DNA of 40,534 bases from Candidatus Melainabacteria bacterium. GTDB taxonomy: Bacteria > Cyanobacteriota > Vampirovibrionia > Obscuribacterales > Obscuribacteraceae. The notes below the pieces were generated by a model that was not told the origin of the DNA, made no database searches, and saw only the letters and a list, made by a program, of their open reading frames with translations. The position numbers were made by a program, and so were the translations under genes. Positions within the stretch are counted from its first letter, which is position 1, and each line of letters begins with the position of its first letter. Shown piece by piece: positions 26,437 through 33,577 of this stretch. The DNA lies in the NCBI GenBank assembly GCA_003153555.1, contig PLZS01000074.1, positions 1 to 40,534 on the forward strand, in the 5' to 3' direction.

Positions 26437-28392
26437 TTATTTAGTGGGTTCATTGGTCGATGTTGATCCCTTTTTCGCTAGATCAACTTTCACTTCTAGA
26501 TCTGGTCGTGCCAATTTGAGATCGTTGATCGCTTTGGCTGTAAGAACGCAGCGATCCAAACTAACGCTTTTTAGACCCGGCATCAGAGCAATCGTCGACA
26601 AGGCTTTGTCGGTAACTAACGTGCCATCCAAGTGTAATTCCTTAAGTGTACTTTTTGAAAGACCCTTGATTGCAGCGTCTCCAATCTTGCAGTCGACCAC
26701 GCTGAGCGATTTTAGCGCTTTGTTCTGCCCCAGAAAAATAACGATGGAATCAGTCACTAGCGTTTTATTCAAAGATAAAACTTGAAGATTCGGCCATTTG
26801 GCAATGATATAGGCAGCAGTCGAACCCACTTGGTCGCCACTTAAATCAAGCTCCTTGAGCTTGTTCAATCCAATTATTTGAACAAGTCCATTGTCCGTTA
26901 TTGGTGTATTGGCTAAGTTAAGATACTCCAGATTCTCCATGTGCTTGATTTCCTCAAGTCCACGATCTGTCATAGCTGAACCCCGCATCGACAGGCGTTT
27001 GAGAGGCAGGTGAATCAGGTTTGCCAGACCTGGACCTTGCACGGCTGCCTCATCTAGAATCACTGAACTCGGTTTTGTTGGTTCACCAAAGTATTCCAAC
27101 ATTTTGTCCGTCATTTTAACGTTGCGCAAGTTCACTTCGTCGGAGTTTGCGCTGCTCATGATCGCCCTCTGCGCGGTAACGGCTTCGTCGACTATCTCGG
27201 GGACAGGCGGCGGTGGCGGTTTCTTGATCGATGAGTAAACAAAATATCCAGACGTGGATGCCAGAATTAGCAGCGTGATCAGCGCAAACATCAACGCTTT
27301 AAATTCATATCTCTTTTTGTTTACGACCGCAAAATCTTCTTGAAGTGGATTGCTTGTCTGTTTCTTTCCTAATTTGGAATTGATCAAGACTTGCTTAAGG
27401 TCTCCCATCGATTGGAATCTTTTTTCAGGGTCTTTTTCAAGCGCTTTTGCCACGATCTCTTCAATATCGTTTGGAAAATCTTTGCCTAAAGAACCTTCTC
27501 TCAAGCTTGGTGCTTGGTCATGTAGCTGTCTAAATATGGTCTCAATGGAACTGCCACCTACAAAAGGTGGGGCACCGGTCAACGTTTCATACATAACGCA
27601 GCCAAACGAATAAATGTCTGATCGTCTGTCGAGTTTCGTTCCTGATGCTTGTTCCGGACTCATGTAGAGAGGACTACCGAACACTTCGCCCGTTTGCGTC
27701 AAATTTATTCCTGCGGTGTCGTAGCCTGGATCAGCTATTTTGGCAATGCCGAAATCGACGATCTTGACGAGCGGCGGTCCAGACGGTCTGTGCACCAGCA
27801 TAATGTTGCTGGGTTTAAGATCTCTGTGCAGCACGCCTCGAATGTGGGCATGTTCAAGTGCATCACAAGCCTGAATGAAGATTTCCAAACCGTCTGCGAC
27901 CGGCAGCCCAGCGCTCTTTTCAATTTCGTTTGACAGTGTATTGCCTTCAATGTAATCGAGCACCATATGCGGTTGCCCTGATTCTGTCACACCGAAATCC
28001 CGAACCCGAACGATTGATGGATGATCAAGCGCGGTAACCGCTTTTGCTTCCTGCTGGAAACGGCGCACACTAACTTCGTCTAGTCGATTGGTGTGAAGCA
28101 TTTTGATCGCAACAGTCTGGTTCAGCGCTAAATGGCGGGCCTTGTATATCACTCCCATTCCACCCGACCCGATCTCAGCCAAAAACTCGTATTGGTTTGA
28201 CAGCTTCCCTTCCAGATCGGCATTGTTGATCAAAACCGTGCCGTCGTTGGGGCAGACGGCTATTTCGGTCGACAATTTCAAACCGCAAGTTGGACAAATA
28301 CGCCGGTTGGTCAGCTGCACCGGCTCAGCTTCTGGGGATGATTGAAACGGCTTCTGATTAGGGGTGCCCTGTTCCACAGAGGTATCTCGCAA
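26437..28392 (-). CDS. Receptor-like Ser/Thr kinase: zinc ribbon, kinase, TM, C-terminal LRR (copy 1 of 4)
   Basis: 651 residues. Cys knuckle C33-x2-C36-x10-C47 with PNDGT. The kinase has GSGGMG (75-80), K97, HRDLKPSN (189-196), DFG (213-215) and YMSPEQ. TM helix at about 365-386, then a Pro run (KKPPPPPVP). The LRR region (about 420-640) opens with GPGLANLIHLPL and has fewer repeats than copy 2; the closing unit has ARPDLEV. The start is uncertain: TTG at 28392 (no clear SD) or GTG at 28377. A decayed duplicate of its 5' end lies at 29323-29432. It follows the 258-residue gene after 45 bp and is probably co-transcribed with it. Confidence 0.93.
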   Translation of the reverse strand: MRDTSVEQGTPNQKPFQSSPEAEPVQLTNRRICPTCGLKLSTEIAVCPNDGTVLINNADLEGKLSNQYEFLAEIGSGGMGVIYKARHLALNQTVAIKMLHTNRLDEVSVRRFQQEAKAVTALDHPSIVRVRDFGVTESGQPHMVLDYIEGNTLSNEIEKSAGLPVADGLEIFIQACDALEHAHIRGVLHRDLKPSNIMLVHRPSGPPLVKIVDFGIAKIADPGYDTAGINLTQTGEVFGSPLYMSPEQASGTKLDRRSDIYSFGCVMYETLTGAPPFVGGSSIETIFRQLHDQAPSLREGSLGKDFPNDIEEIVAKALEKDPEKRFQSMGDLKQVLINSKLGKKQTSNPLQEDFAVVNKKRYEFKALMFALITLLILASTSGYFVYSSIKKPPPPPVPEIVDEAVTAQRAIMSSANSDEVNLRNVKMTDKMLEYFGEPTKPSSVILDEAAVQGPGLANLIHLPLKRLSMRGSAMTDRGLEEIKHMENLEYLNLANTPITDNGLVQIIGLNKLKELDLSGDQVGSTAAYIIAKWPNLQVLSLNKTLVTDSIVIFLGQNKALKSLSVVDCKIGDAAIKGLSKSTLKELHLDGTLVTDKALSTIALMPGLKSVSLDRCVLTAKAINDLKLARPDLEVKVDLAKKGSTSTNEPTK

Positions 28393-28437
28393 AATTGTTC
28401 TAACCTGAGCAATATTCCCGGCTAAGCGGTTTTTTAC

Positions 28438-29214
28438 TTAGTTTAGGATGACAACGTCACGTTGACCAACGCACAAAAGTTTTAGCCCAGAGTCTTCCGG
28501 CATGCGCGTTGCCGCTTTGACGTATAGATCCGCAATCGCCTTATTTCCATCACCAAGCTTGGTTGCTACTGCGATTGCTGAAATCCAGGATTGGCTTGCT
28601 TTGCGATATTGATGGTTGATCTCATACAATTGAGCTTCTTCCACATATTTACGAAATTGTGTTTCTTCTGCTGACCTTTTGCTTAGTGTCGTGGATATTA
28701 AGTTTGCCGCGACTATAATTCCAATTGCCACCAATGCTAATCTACCTCTGGGGCTGCTGCAAATGCGAGTGAGCGATTCAAGCGCCGCAGATTTTGTTTC
28801 GCTACTTGCCGATCGTTTGGGCTCGTCGTTCGTTGGCAGACTATCCTGCGGGGATTGGGGAGAAGTCGATTGCGAAGCAGAATCGCCTGATGTGGCGCTG
28901 GAACCAACTGCAGTGTGATTCGGATCGCTTGATTCGCCGCCTGGATCTCTGGCAGATGACTCCGTTGACGCGCTGCTTGAGTCGTCCACGCCAGTGTCCA
29001 CCAACTGATCCCGATCAGTGTTCAGACGTACTTTTTGAATGGAGTCTTTGAATTCCATATATTTGCTGCCTAGTAACTCTTCGATTGTACGGTCTAATTC
29101 TGTCAATTTTGCGTCTTGAACCAAAACAAGCCAAGAATAAGAAAGCCTTCTATAGATAGCCGCCGTTGAAACGAGCGTCAGCTTGTGCCTATTGTCTAAT
29201 CGTCTGGTCTTCAC
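28438..29214 (-). CDS. Membrane protein of unknown function heading the LRR-kinase operon, possibly 5'-truncated
   Basis: Up to 258 residues from GTG 29214, which has no SD. The N-terminal portion is helical (KLTELDRTIEELLGSKYMEF). About residues 65-145 are Ser/Asp-rich and low-complexity, a TM helix lies at about 158-175 (RLALVAIGIIVAANLIS), and the C-terminal 75 residues look like one or two TPR-type helix pairs (YEINHQYRKASQSWISAI). The DNA immediately upstream, from 29221, is a duplicated fragment of the phosphatase gene, so the original 5' end and promoter may have been lost; ATG at M53 (29058) is an alternative start. No family is recognised. Its position suggests that it works with the kinases. 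Confidence 0.6.
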   Translation of the reverse strand: MKTRRLDNRHKLTLVSTAAIYRRLSYSWLVLVQDAKLTELDRTIEELLGSKYMEFKDSIQKVRLNTDRDQLVDTGVDDSSSASTESSARDPGGESSDPNHTAVGSSATSGDSASQSTSPQSPQDSLPTNDEPKRSASSETKSAALESLTRICSSPRGRLALVAIGIIVAANLISTTLSKRSAEETQFRKYVEEAQLYEINHQYRKASQSWISAIAVATKLGDGNKAIADLYVKAATRMPEDSGLKLLCVGQRDVVILN

Positions 29215-29220
29215 TTTTGG

Positions 29221-29315
29221 GAAAACCGGTCACCTTGCCCGGTACTACCAGTGGTGCATGCACACTTAAGGAATTCAATGCTCCGTTGGAGCGTAAGGGC
29301 TGAAGCTATGAGTTT
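29221..29315 (+). pseudogene. Remnant of the 3' end of the histidine acid phosphatase gene
   Basis: These 95 bases align without gaps to 35601-35695, the last 83 bases of the phosphatase gene plus 12 bases beyond its stop. Counting by eye, 85 of 95 positions match. The copy keeps the equivalent of TTSGECTLKEFNALLE in degraded form. Both copies are in the same orientation, 6.38 kb apart. No upstream part of the phosphatase gene is present here. Confidence 0.85.
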
Positions 29316-29322
29316 GTAGACA

Positions 29323-29570
29323 AACAGTCTGGTTCAGTGCTAAATGGCGTGCCTTGTAAATCACTCCCATTCCAGCCGACCCGATCTCAGCCAAAGAACC
29401 ATATTGTTTTGACAGCTTCCCTTCCAGGTCGGACTAGAGGTGTCCTCTTCCACAAAGGTTTCTCGCAAAACTGTCCTAACCCGCCAATATTCCTTTTTTA
29501 AGCGTTTTTTTTACTGGGTTTAATATGACAACGTCACGTTGAGCAACGCACAAAAGTTTTTTCCCAGACT
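29323..29570 (-). pseudogene. Decayed duplicate of LRR-kinase copy 1 5' end and the adjoining 3' end of the 258-residue gene
   Basis: 29323-29432 aligns without gaps to 28111-28220 (100 of 110 by eye) and still reads in frame on the minus strand as EGKLSKQYGSLAEIGSAGMG and onward, although a loop Gly has become Ala. After a deletion of about 140 bases relative to the parent, similarity resumes at about 29435 and runs through the parent's gene junction to 28494, including the sequence around ACAACGTCACGTTGA. The order matches the intact locus, so this is a tandem duplication that has decayed. It cannot encode a functional kinase. Confidence 0.85.
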
Positions 29571-29602
29571 TGTTATAGAATAGACTTCTCGCCCAATTTT
29601 GT

Positions 29603-29674
29603 GGCTCCGTAGCTCAATGGTGGAGCAAGCGACTCATAATCGCCAGGCTACAGGTTCGAACCCTGTCGGAGCCA
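29603..29674 (+). tRNA. tRNA with CAU anticodon (elongator Met, or Ile2)
   Basis: A full cloverleaf can be drawn. The acceptor stem is GGCTCCG with CGGAGCC, the D stem GCTC with GAGC, and the anticodon loop CTCATAA (anticodon CAT). The T stem is ACAGG with CCTGT around TTCGAAC, and the discriminator is A. The anticodon stem AGCGA/TCGCC has one A-C mismatch at its base. The CCA is not encoded, and a run of T follows. It is not an initiator (acceptor position 1 is paired, and the anticodon stem lacks three G-C pairs). The GCGACTCATAATCGC arm matches that of E. coli tRNA-Ile2, whereas the GGCT.CGTAGCTCA start is more Met-like, so the identity stays open. TATAGAAT at 29574-29581 may be its -10 element. 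Confidence 0.93.
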
Positions 29675-29684
29675 TTTTTTTATA

Positions 29685-29723
29685 GCCTATGGTACGATAT
29701 GACCATATCATATGACCATAGGC
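29685..29723. promoter_or_regulatory. Palindromic operator/promoter of the toxin-antitoxin operon
   Basis: GCCTATGGT (29685-29693) and ACCATAGGC (29715-29723) form a perfect 9-bp inverted repeat. Between them lies a second one, GATATG-AC-CATATC (29696-29709), and ATATGACCATA occurs twice as a direct repeat. This nested symmetry just before an antitoxin start is typical of autorepression sites; TATCAT inside it could be the -10. Confidence 0.6.
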
Positions 29724-29730
29724 AGAATTC

Positions 29731-29970
29731 ATGACCAAGTTTCAGCGTATCATTGCAGCAGGTGAATTTAAGGCCAAATGCCTTGAACTAATGGACCATG
29801 TGCAAAGAACGAACAGTCAGATTGTGATCACCAAACGAGGGAAACCAATTGCAAAGCTATCTTCGATGGCTGCTGAAGAACGCGAGTTTTTTGGTTGCAT
29901 GAAGGGTTCAGCCAAAGTCGTCGGCGACATAATATCGCCTATTGGCACTGACTGGGAATCAAATGCCTGA
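29731..29970 (+). CDS. Type II antitoxin, Phd/YefM family
   Basis: 79 residues. The N-terminal DNA-binding fold is recognisable: IIAAGEFKAKCLELMDHVQRTNSQIVITKRGKPIAKLSS fits the Phd/YefM pattern (cited in parts: FKAKCLELMDHV, IVITKRGKPIAKL). The C-terminal tail FFGCMKGSAKVVGDIISPIG is of the type that wraps the toxin. AGG lies about nine bases before the ATG. It overlaps the PIN toxin gene by eight bases and presumably represses the operon through the upstream palindrome. Confidence 0.9.
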   Translation: MTKFQRIIAAGEFKAKCLELMDHVQRTNSQIVITKRGKPIAKLSSMAAEEREFFGCMKGSAKVVGDIISPIGTDWESNA

Positions 29971-30385
29971 AAGGCCCGTAGTTTTAGATACCCATGTATG
30001 GATCTGGGCTGTGACTGGTGATTCTGCGCTCAAGCTTCCGGCTCGTCAATTAATTACTGATGCGTTGAAGGCAAGTACTGTATTGGTACCAGCGATCTGT
30101 GTCTGGGAAGTGGCGTTACTTTGCCGAAAGCAGCAGCTTCAGCTAACTCAACCAGTCCACGAATGGATTAGAACTGCGTTGGAAAAACCTGGATTCTTGC
30201 TCCTCAAGCTCGATTCCGATGTGGCAGTTGAATCGACTCAGTTGCCTGGCACATTTCATCAAGATCCTGCAGACTGTATGATTGTAGCTAGCGCCAGAAT
30301 TTTTAACGCGATCCTTTTGACAAAAGATGCTCGAATTCTTGAATACGGCAAAGCCGGGCACGTAGACGCTGTAAGCAGTGGATGA
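29963..30385 (+). CDS. vapC: Type II toxin, PIN-domain ribonuclease (VapC-like)
   Basis: 140 residues from ATG 29963, which overlaps the antitoxin stop; a longer in-frame extension lies within the antitoxin gene and is rejected. The acidic residues of the PIN active site are visible: D9 in VLDTHVWIW, the Glu in VWEVALL, the Asp in FHQDPADCMIVASA, and TKDARI near the C-terminus. PIN toxins cleave tRNA or other RNAs and are held inactive by the cognate antitoxin. LDTHVW at the N-terminus is typical of the VapC subgroup paired with Phd-type antitoxins. Confidence 0.92.
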   Translation: MPERPVVLDTHVWIWAVTGDSALKLPARQLITDALKASTVLVPAICVWEVALLCRKQQLQLTQPVHEWIRTALEKPGFLLLKLDSDVAVESTQLPGTFHQDPADCMIVASARIFNAILLTKDARILEYGKAGHVDAVSSG

Positions 30386-30498
30386 TTTTTCGTCCGCTCG
30401 TTCGACAGATTGTTTCCTGGGCTCATGCGGGATGTCCTCAATTTGCTCCTGGAGCATGGACTCAATTGCAAAAATCGAATTGGACACAAAGTTGGTGA

Positions 30499-30536
30499 TT
30501 CAGAAATGGCTAGGTTGAGCCATTTAATGATCTGAA
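30499..30536. terminator. Hairpin downstream of the toxin gene
   Basis: AAATGGCT (30504-30511) and AGCCATTT (30518-30525) form a perfect 8-bp stem with a six-base loop, extended by TTCAG (30499-30503) and CTGAA (30532-30536) across a six-base bulge. No T-tract follows. It is probably the end of the toxin-antitoxin transcript. Confidence 0.4.
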
Positions 30537-30620
30537 ATTTGTCGAATTTGAGCTTTGCTTCAGGAGCCAGATGTAGCGATAGAATGGGGCAGTGAACGAT
30601 CGGCAAAAAATGGTACGGCT

Positions 30621-31427
30621 GTGCGGCAAACAGTTTGGATTCACCTCGCCAGCGCCCTTCTCGGGCTGCTTCTCAGCAGCTCTGACAGAGCGACTGCGGC
30701 TCCGGAGAAAACCGGACAAGCATCAGCTTATCAGCTAAAGCAGCGCTCCACCCAGTTGGGATTGGTGACGGTGCTGGTTGGCTCGGGAGGTTTGAGGGCC
30801 ACTAATGAGGGCCGGGGCTACACAGTGGTAAGCCGTCCACCAAAATGGGATGTGATCATCGTAAGACCGAAGGACAAACTGGTGTCCTCGATGTCGTTAG
30901 AAAAGTGGTGCCAACCGTCGACCTTGCTTGTGATGCTTACTGCCGGCGGGTGGGACGGTGACTTCAGCCATATGCCCGCCACCGCTTGCAGCGTATGTGC
31001 CATGCCCGGGCGCCGCTACCTGTGTTCATATGCCCAGCCCATGAGAAGTCCTAAAGACTTACTAGTCGATGAAAATCTGGTGAAAGCCCAGCGCTACAAG
31101 AAGAAAACGATTCTCACAGTCCTGGAGCTGCACGTGCCGGATCCCGCGCAAAGGATTTTGCAAAAATTGTACGGCACTCCTGGTGCCCCCGGTGTTCCTG
31201 CCATTTTTGAAAATACAATGGTGGATGGCCAGAAGAACGTGAGCCTCACCACCCTTGCTTGCACCATGGTGCGGGCGCCGGGTGATGCTTTTGCCGTTCC
31301 CAAAGACTATCGTCAGGTAGATCCACGTCTTTTGATTGTCAGTCCCGATGAACGAAAAGAATTTGACAGCCTGGGAGCGGACATGGATGTGGGTAGACGC
31401 TTCGGCCAGCCAAAGTCGTCAAAATAG
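30621..31427 (+). CDS. Exported protein of unknown function
   Basis: 268 residues from GTG 30621; the frame stays open back to 30555 but the GTG places a signal-peptide-like segment at the N-terminus (VWIHLASALLGLLLSSS, then ATAAPEK). No SD is evident, so the start is uncertain. The mature protein has GRGYTVVSRPPKWDVIIVRPKDK, a Cys-containing central part (TACSVCAMPGRRYLCSYAQP, four Cys in all) and FENTMVDGQKNVSLTTLACTM. I do not recognise a family. It stands between the toxin-antitoxin pair and a response-regulator remnant, in the accessory stretch. Confidence 0.65.
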   Translation: MRQTVWIHLASALLGLLLSSSDRATAAPEKTGQASAYQLKQRSTQLGLVTVLVGSGGLRATNEGRGYTVVSRPPKWDVIIVRPKDKLVSSMSLEKWCQPSTLLVMLTAGGWDGDFSHMPATACSVCAMPGRRYLCSYAQPMRSPKDLLVDENLVKAQRYKKKTILTVLELHVPDPAQRILQKLYGTPGAPGVPAIFENTMVDGQKNVSLTTLACTMVRAPGDAFAVPKDYRQVDPRLLIVSPDERKEFDSLGADMDVGRRFGQPKSSK

Positions 31428-31465
31428 GCTAAATGCTAAAAACAACCTGGATTAGAGGGTAAAAA

Positions 31466-31534
31466 GTGGCAAAAATTCTGCTCGTAGAAGACGATCCTAA
31501 GCTTGCAGTTTCGTCTGCGACGAAGATTCAATGA
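31466..31534 (+). pseudogene. 5' remnant of a response regulator gene (receiver N-terminus)
   Basis: GTG at 31466, preceded by GAGGG, opens a 22-codon frame encoding VAKILLVEDDPKLAVSSATK and IQ. The first 14 residues are the first strand and acidic pocket (ILLVEDDPKLA) of an OmpR-type receiver domain. The frame then stops at TGA 31532-31534, which overlaps the ATG of the next gene (ATGA). The phospho-acceptor Asp and all later parts are missing, so it is non-functional as a regulator; it may now act only as a translated leader. Confidence 0.7.
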
Positions 31535-32289
31535 AACGTCACTTTAAAAAATCACCATCGCTCTTTCTAAGCGCATTTCTGACTGCTTTAGCTTTGAGTA
31601 ATTTGCAAAACATTGAGGCGCACAATGAAGAGACTTTCCCGAGCAAAGAAACAGACGTTTGTCGCCGCTATAGCGTAAAGATAGAAGACCTGCTCTTTCA
31701 TCATCAGGATCAGCAAGCTTTGGTACTGGCTGGGCAGGCTATTCAGCAAGATAAAAATTGCGCTAAAGCATATATGCGGAAAGGCTTTATCTTGGCTAAC
31801 TTAGACAAGCCAGAGGAGGCGATTAATTTCTTGCGTTCTGGTTTTAAGCTATGCCCAAATTTTCCTGAACATTGGGCCTGGTGTGCCCTAGCTCAAGCCC
31901 TCTTTGAAGTACACCAGGAGAAACAAGCGTTTGAAGTGCTCGACAAAGGTCTCATTCACGCCAGTGGTAAACATTTTATCTATGACGTTCGGGCTCGTAT
32001 GCATGCAGAAATGAATAATTTCGATCTGTCCATTAAAGACTTTACGACGGCAATTGATACCTGCCCAGATAAGAGCAAAGGCGACTATCGAAGCCGCGGA
32101 CTCACCTACATGCGCATGCACCAATATCAAAAGGCGATTTCCGATTTTGATCAAGCAATTAAATACGATTCTAAAAACGCCTATTTTTATACCAGCCGAT
32201 CCAAAGCTTACGAAGCGCTAGGAAAAACCCAAAGAGCAAAAATTGATGCTGCTGAAGCCAAGCGACTAAGCACTGTGGATGAGTTTTAG
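31531..32289 (+). CDS. Secreted TPR-repeat protein
   Basis: 252 residues with a signal peptide (MKRHFKKSPSLFLSAFLTAL, cleavage probably after NIEA). About five TPR units follow, for example AYMRKGFILANLDKPEEAIN and DYRSRGLTYMRMHQYQKAIS then DFDQAIKYDSKNAYFYTSRS. TPRs mediate protein-protein contacts; the partner is unknown, and location outside the cytoplasmic membrane is predicted. Its ATG overlaps the stop of the response-regulator remnant, so translation may be coupled to that short frame. Confidence 0.85.
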   Translation: MKRHFKKSPSLFLSAFLTALALSNLQNIEAHNEETFPSKETDVCRRYSVKIEDLLFHHQDQQALVLAGQAIQQDKNCAKAYMRKGFILANLDKPEEAINFLRSGFKLCPNFPEHWAWCALAQALFEVHQEKQAFEVLDKGLIHASGKHFIYDVRARMHAEMNNFDLSIKDFTTAIDTCPDKSKGDYRSRGLTYMRMHQYQKAISDFDQAIKYDSKNAYFYTSRSKAYEALGKTQRAKIDAAEAKRLSTVDEF

Positions 32290-32780
32290 GATCTGAAGTG
32301 GTGATCCAATCTATGGCTCGACCGGAAGGACGTGATTGTCTCCAGTGACTTTGTCACGGTGTGGTAACGGAGAGCCTGGTTTGATAAATTCGATACTCGA
32401 TTCTCAGTCTAAGAAAACTGCGCCATCGCAGGCAGTGCCCAACAAGAACTTGGCAAGTCTGGTGCCATCCCAACAGCACCCCCCCGCTCGTTCAGGCTTA
32501 CGTCACCTTATTTCAACAAACGAACATGCACAGTCAAGCTAAAGCTTTTCAGGATAAAGAACAAACATTTGCCAGCCAGCTTAACAGTGCCAGTGCAGGT
32601 TTAGCCCGCAACATTGGGGGGCATGAGACTGCAAATGGATCGCAAATGAGCTGTAAGCATCCTAAGTGGCGTAAACTGGTAATGGACTCATGGGAAAGTA
32701 GTCAATATCAACTTGTGGTCGACTGACTACACTGCCATTATCAGGACACTTATCTCGGTGTTTAAAGGATTGGTTAAGCG
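32290..32780. other. Intergenic stretch without a supported gene
   Basis: About 490 bases. Two short plus-strand frames (starts at about 32336 and 32526) lack SD sequences, hydrophobic segments or recognisable domains. I could not match this DNA by eye to any other part of the window. It may be decayed coding DNA of the accessory region. Confidence 0.4.
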
Positions 32781-33038
32781 ATGGAACAAACAGACGTCAG
32801 CTATCAAATTGCAGTGGGGCAAGCGATAGCGACTGTCAGGAAATCGCGAAAAGTGAGCCAGTCGCTCCTGGCGCTGAAGGTTAAACTGTCAACGCCTAAA
32901 CTGGTTGCTATCGAGCAAGGGCAAGCTGCATTCAATCTTCAAAATGTGCAAAAGATCGCCACAGCGTTAGGCATTGAAACCGCCGACTTGCTTCAGATCG
33001 CTGAAAGGATGAAAGTTCAAATTCTGGAACAGGAATAG
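32781..33038 (+). CDS. Small XRE/Cro-C1-type helix-turn-helix regulator
   Basis: 85 residues. The HTH_XRE fold covers about residues 11-70: VGQAIATVRKSRKVSQSLLA (helices 1-2), TPKLVAIEQGQAAFNLQNVQ (recognition helix and helix 4), then ATALGIETADLLQIAE. This matches the usual 'R-x-x-[RK]-x-[LV]-[ST]-Q-x-x-L-A ... I-E-x-G' pattern with an unusual LVAIEQGQAAF. AAAGGA lies 11 bases before the ATG. It has no added domain, so it is a candidate for a stand-alone repressor or an orphan antitoxin-type regulator; no adjacent partner toxin is evident. Confidence 0.88.
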   Translation: MEQTDVSYQIAVGQAIATVRKSRKVSQSLLALKVKLSTPKLVAIEQGQAAFNLQNVQKIATALGIETADLLQIAERMKVQILEQE

Positions 33039-33235
33039 CGCTGCTACTCCGCCATTCCACAGATTTGTGGATTCTCGTTCGCATTTCCACAGTCAGATAC
33101 TGCATTGCGCGGTAGCTTCAGTGCAAGTGCTAAAAGTATCAACTACTGTTTGTTGACAATATTCATTCGTTTCAAAACATAGCGTGCATTATCTGATTTG
33201 TTGGGACCAAAGATAGTCGATGGCTTGGAAATGCT

Positions 33236-33457
33236 TTGGCAGTCAACCTAAATACATTCAGCTCAAAAGTTTTTTTGGTGACAATCCTATGGTTTTGCTG
33301 CATTCACGCATCATATGCGGTGCCAGTAGCGGACAAGGATATGACCGAAGCACGACGTCTTTATCGAAATGCTGAACAATCAAAGTCTGTAGCTTTGTGT
33401 TCAAGGAAGATTGCTGCTGGAGAAAATCTGGCTCAGTATTGCATTCCGCATTATTAG
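33236..33457 (+). CDS. Small secreted protein
   Basis: 73 residues from TTG 33236, with GGA seven bases before it. The signal peptide is clear (KVFLVTILWFCCIHASYA, then VPVADKD). The mature part is about 40 residues with two Cys (ALCSRKIAAGENLAQYCIP), which could form a disulfide. A perfect TTGACA is at 33153-33158 but its -10 partner is weak. A terminator hairpin follows. No family is recognised. Confidence 0.5.
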   Translation: MAVNLNTFSSKVFLVTILWFCCIHASYAVPVADKDMTEARRLYRNAEQSKSVALCSRKIAAGENLAQYCIPHY

Positions 33458-33486
33458 GAAAGTTGATTGTTCCTATTAGCTCAACA

Positions 33487-33512
33487 AAAGCGCAGCCTTT
33501 CGACTGCGCTTT
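33487..33512. terminator. Hairpin terminator between convergent genes
   Basis: AAAGCGCAG (33487-33495) and CTGCGCTTT (33504-33512) form a perfect 9-bp stem with an eight-base loop, with A- and T-rich ends for either direction. It lies between genes converging from 33457 and 33578. Confidence 0.7.
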
Positions 33513-33577
33513 GATTGAACTAGCCTAATTAACGTGCTTTCTAGAATCGAATTGAAGATTCACGATCGATCATAGAA

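Noticed and set aside
29603..29674. tRNA gene considered as an attachment site of an integrated element
   Set aside because: No integrase gene is in the window, and I did not see a repeat of the tRNA 3' end downstream.
30143..30487. Minus-strand frame overlapping the PIN toxin 3' end
   Set aside because: Its first 38 residues look protein-like, but the rest is antisense to the well-supported toxin gene and there is no recognisable domain.
32336..32726. Two short plus-strand frames of 66-68 residues
   Set aside because: No SD, no domain, no hydrophobic segment; composition does not look like that of the neighbouring genes.
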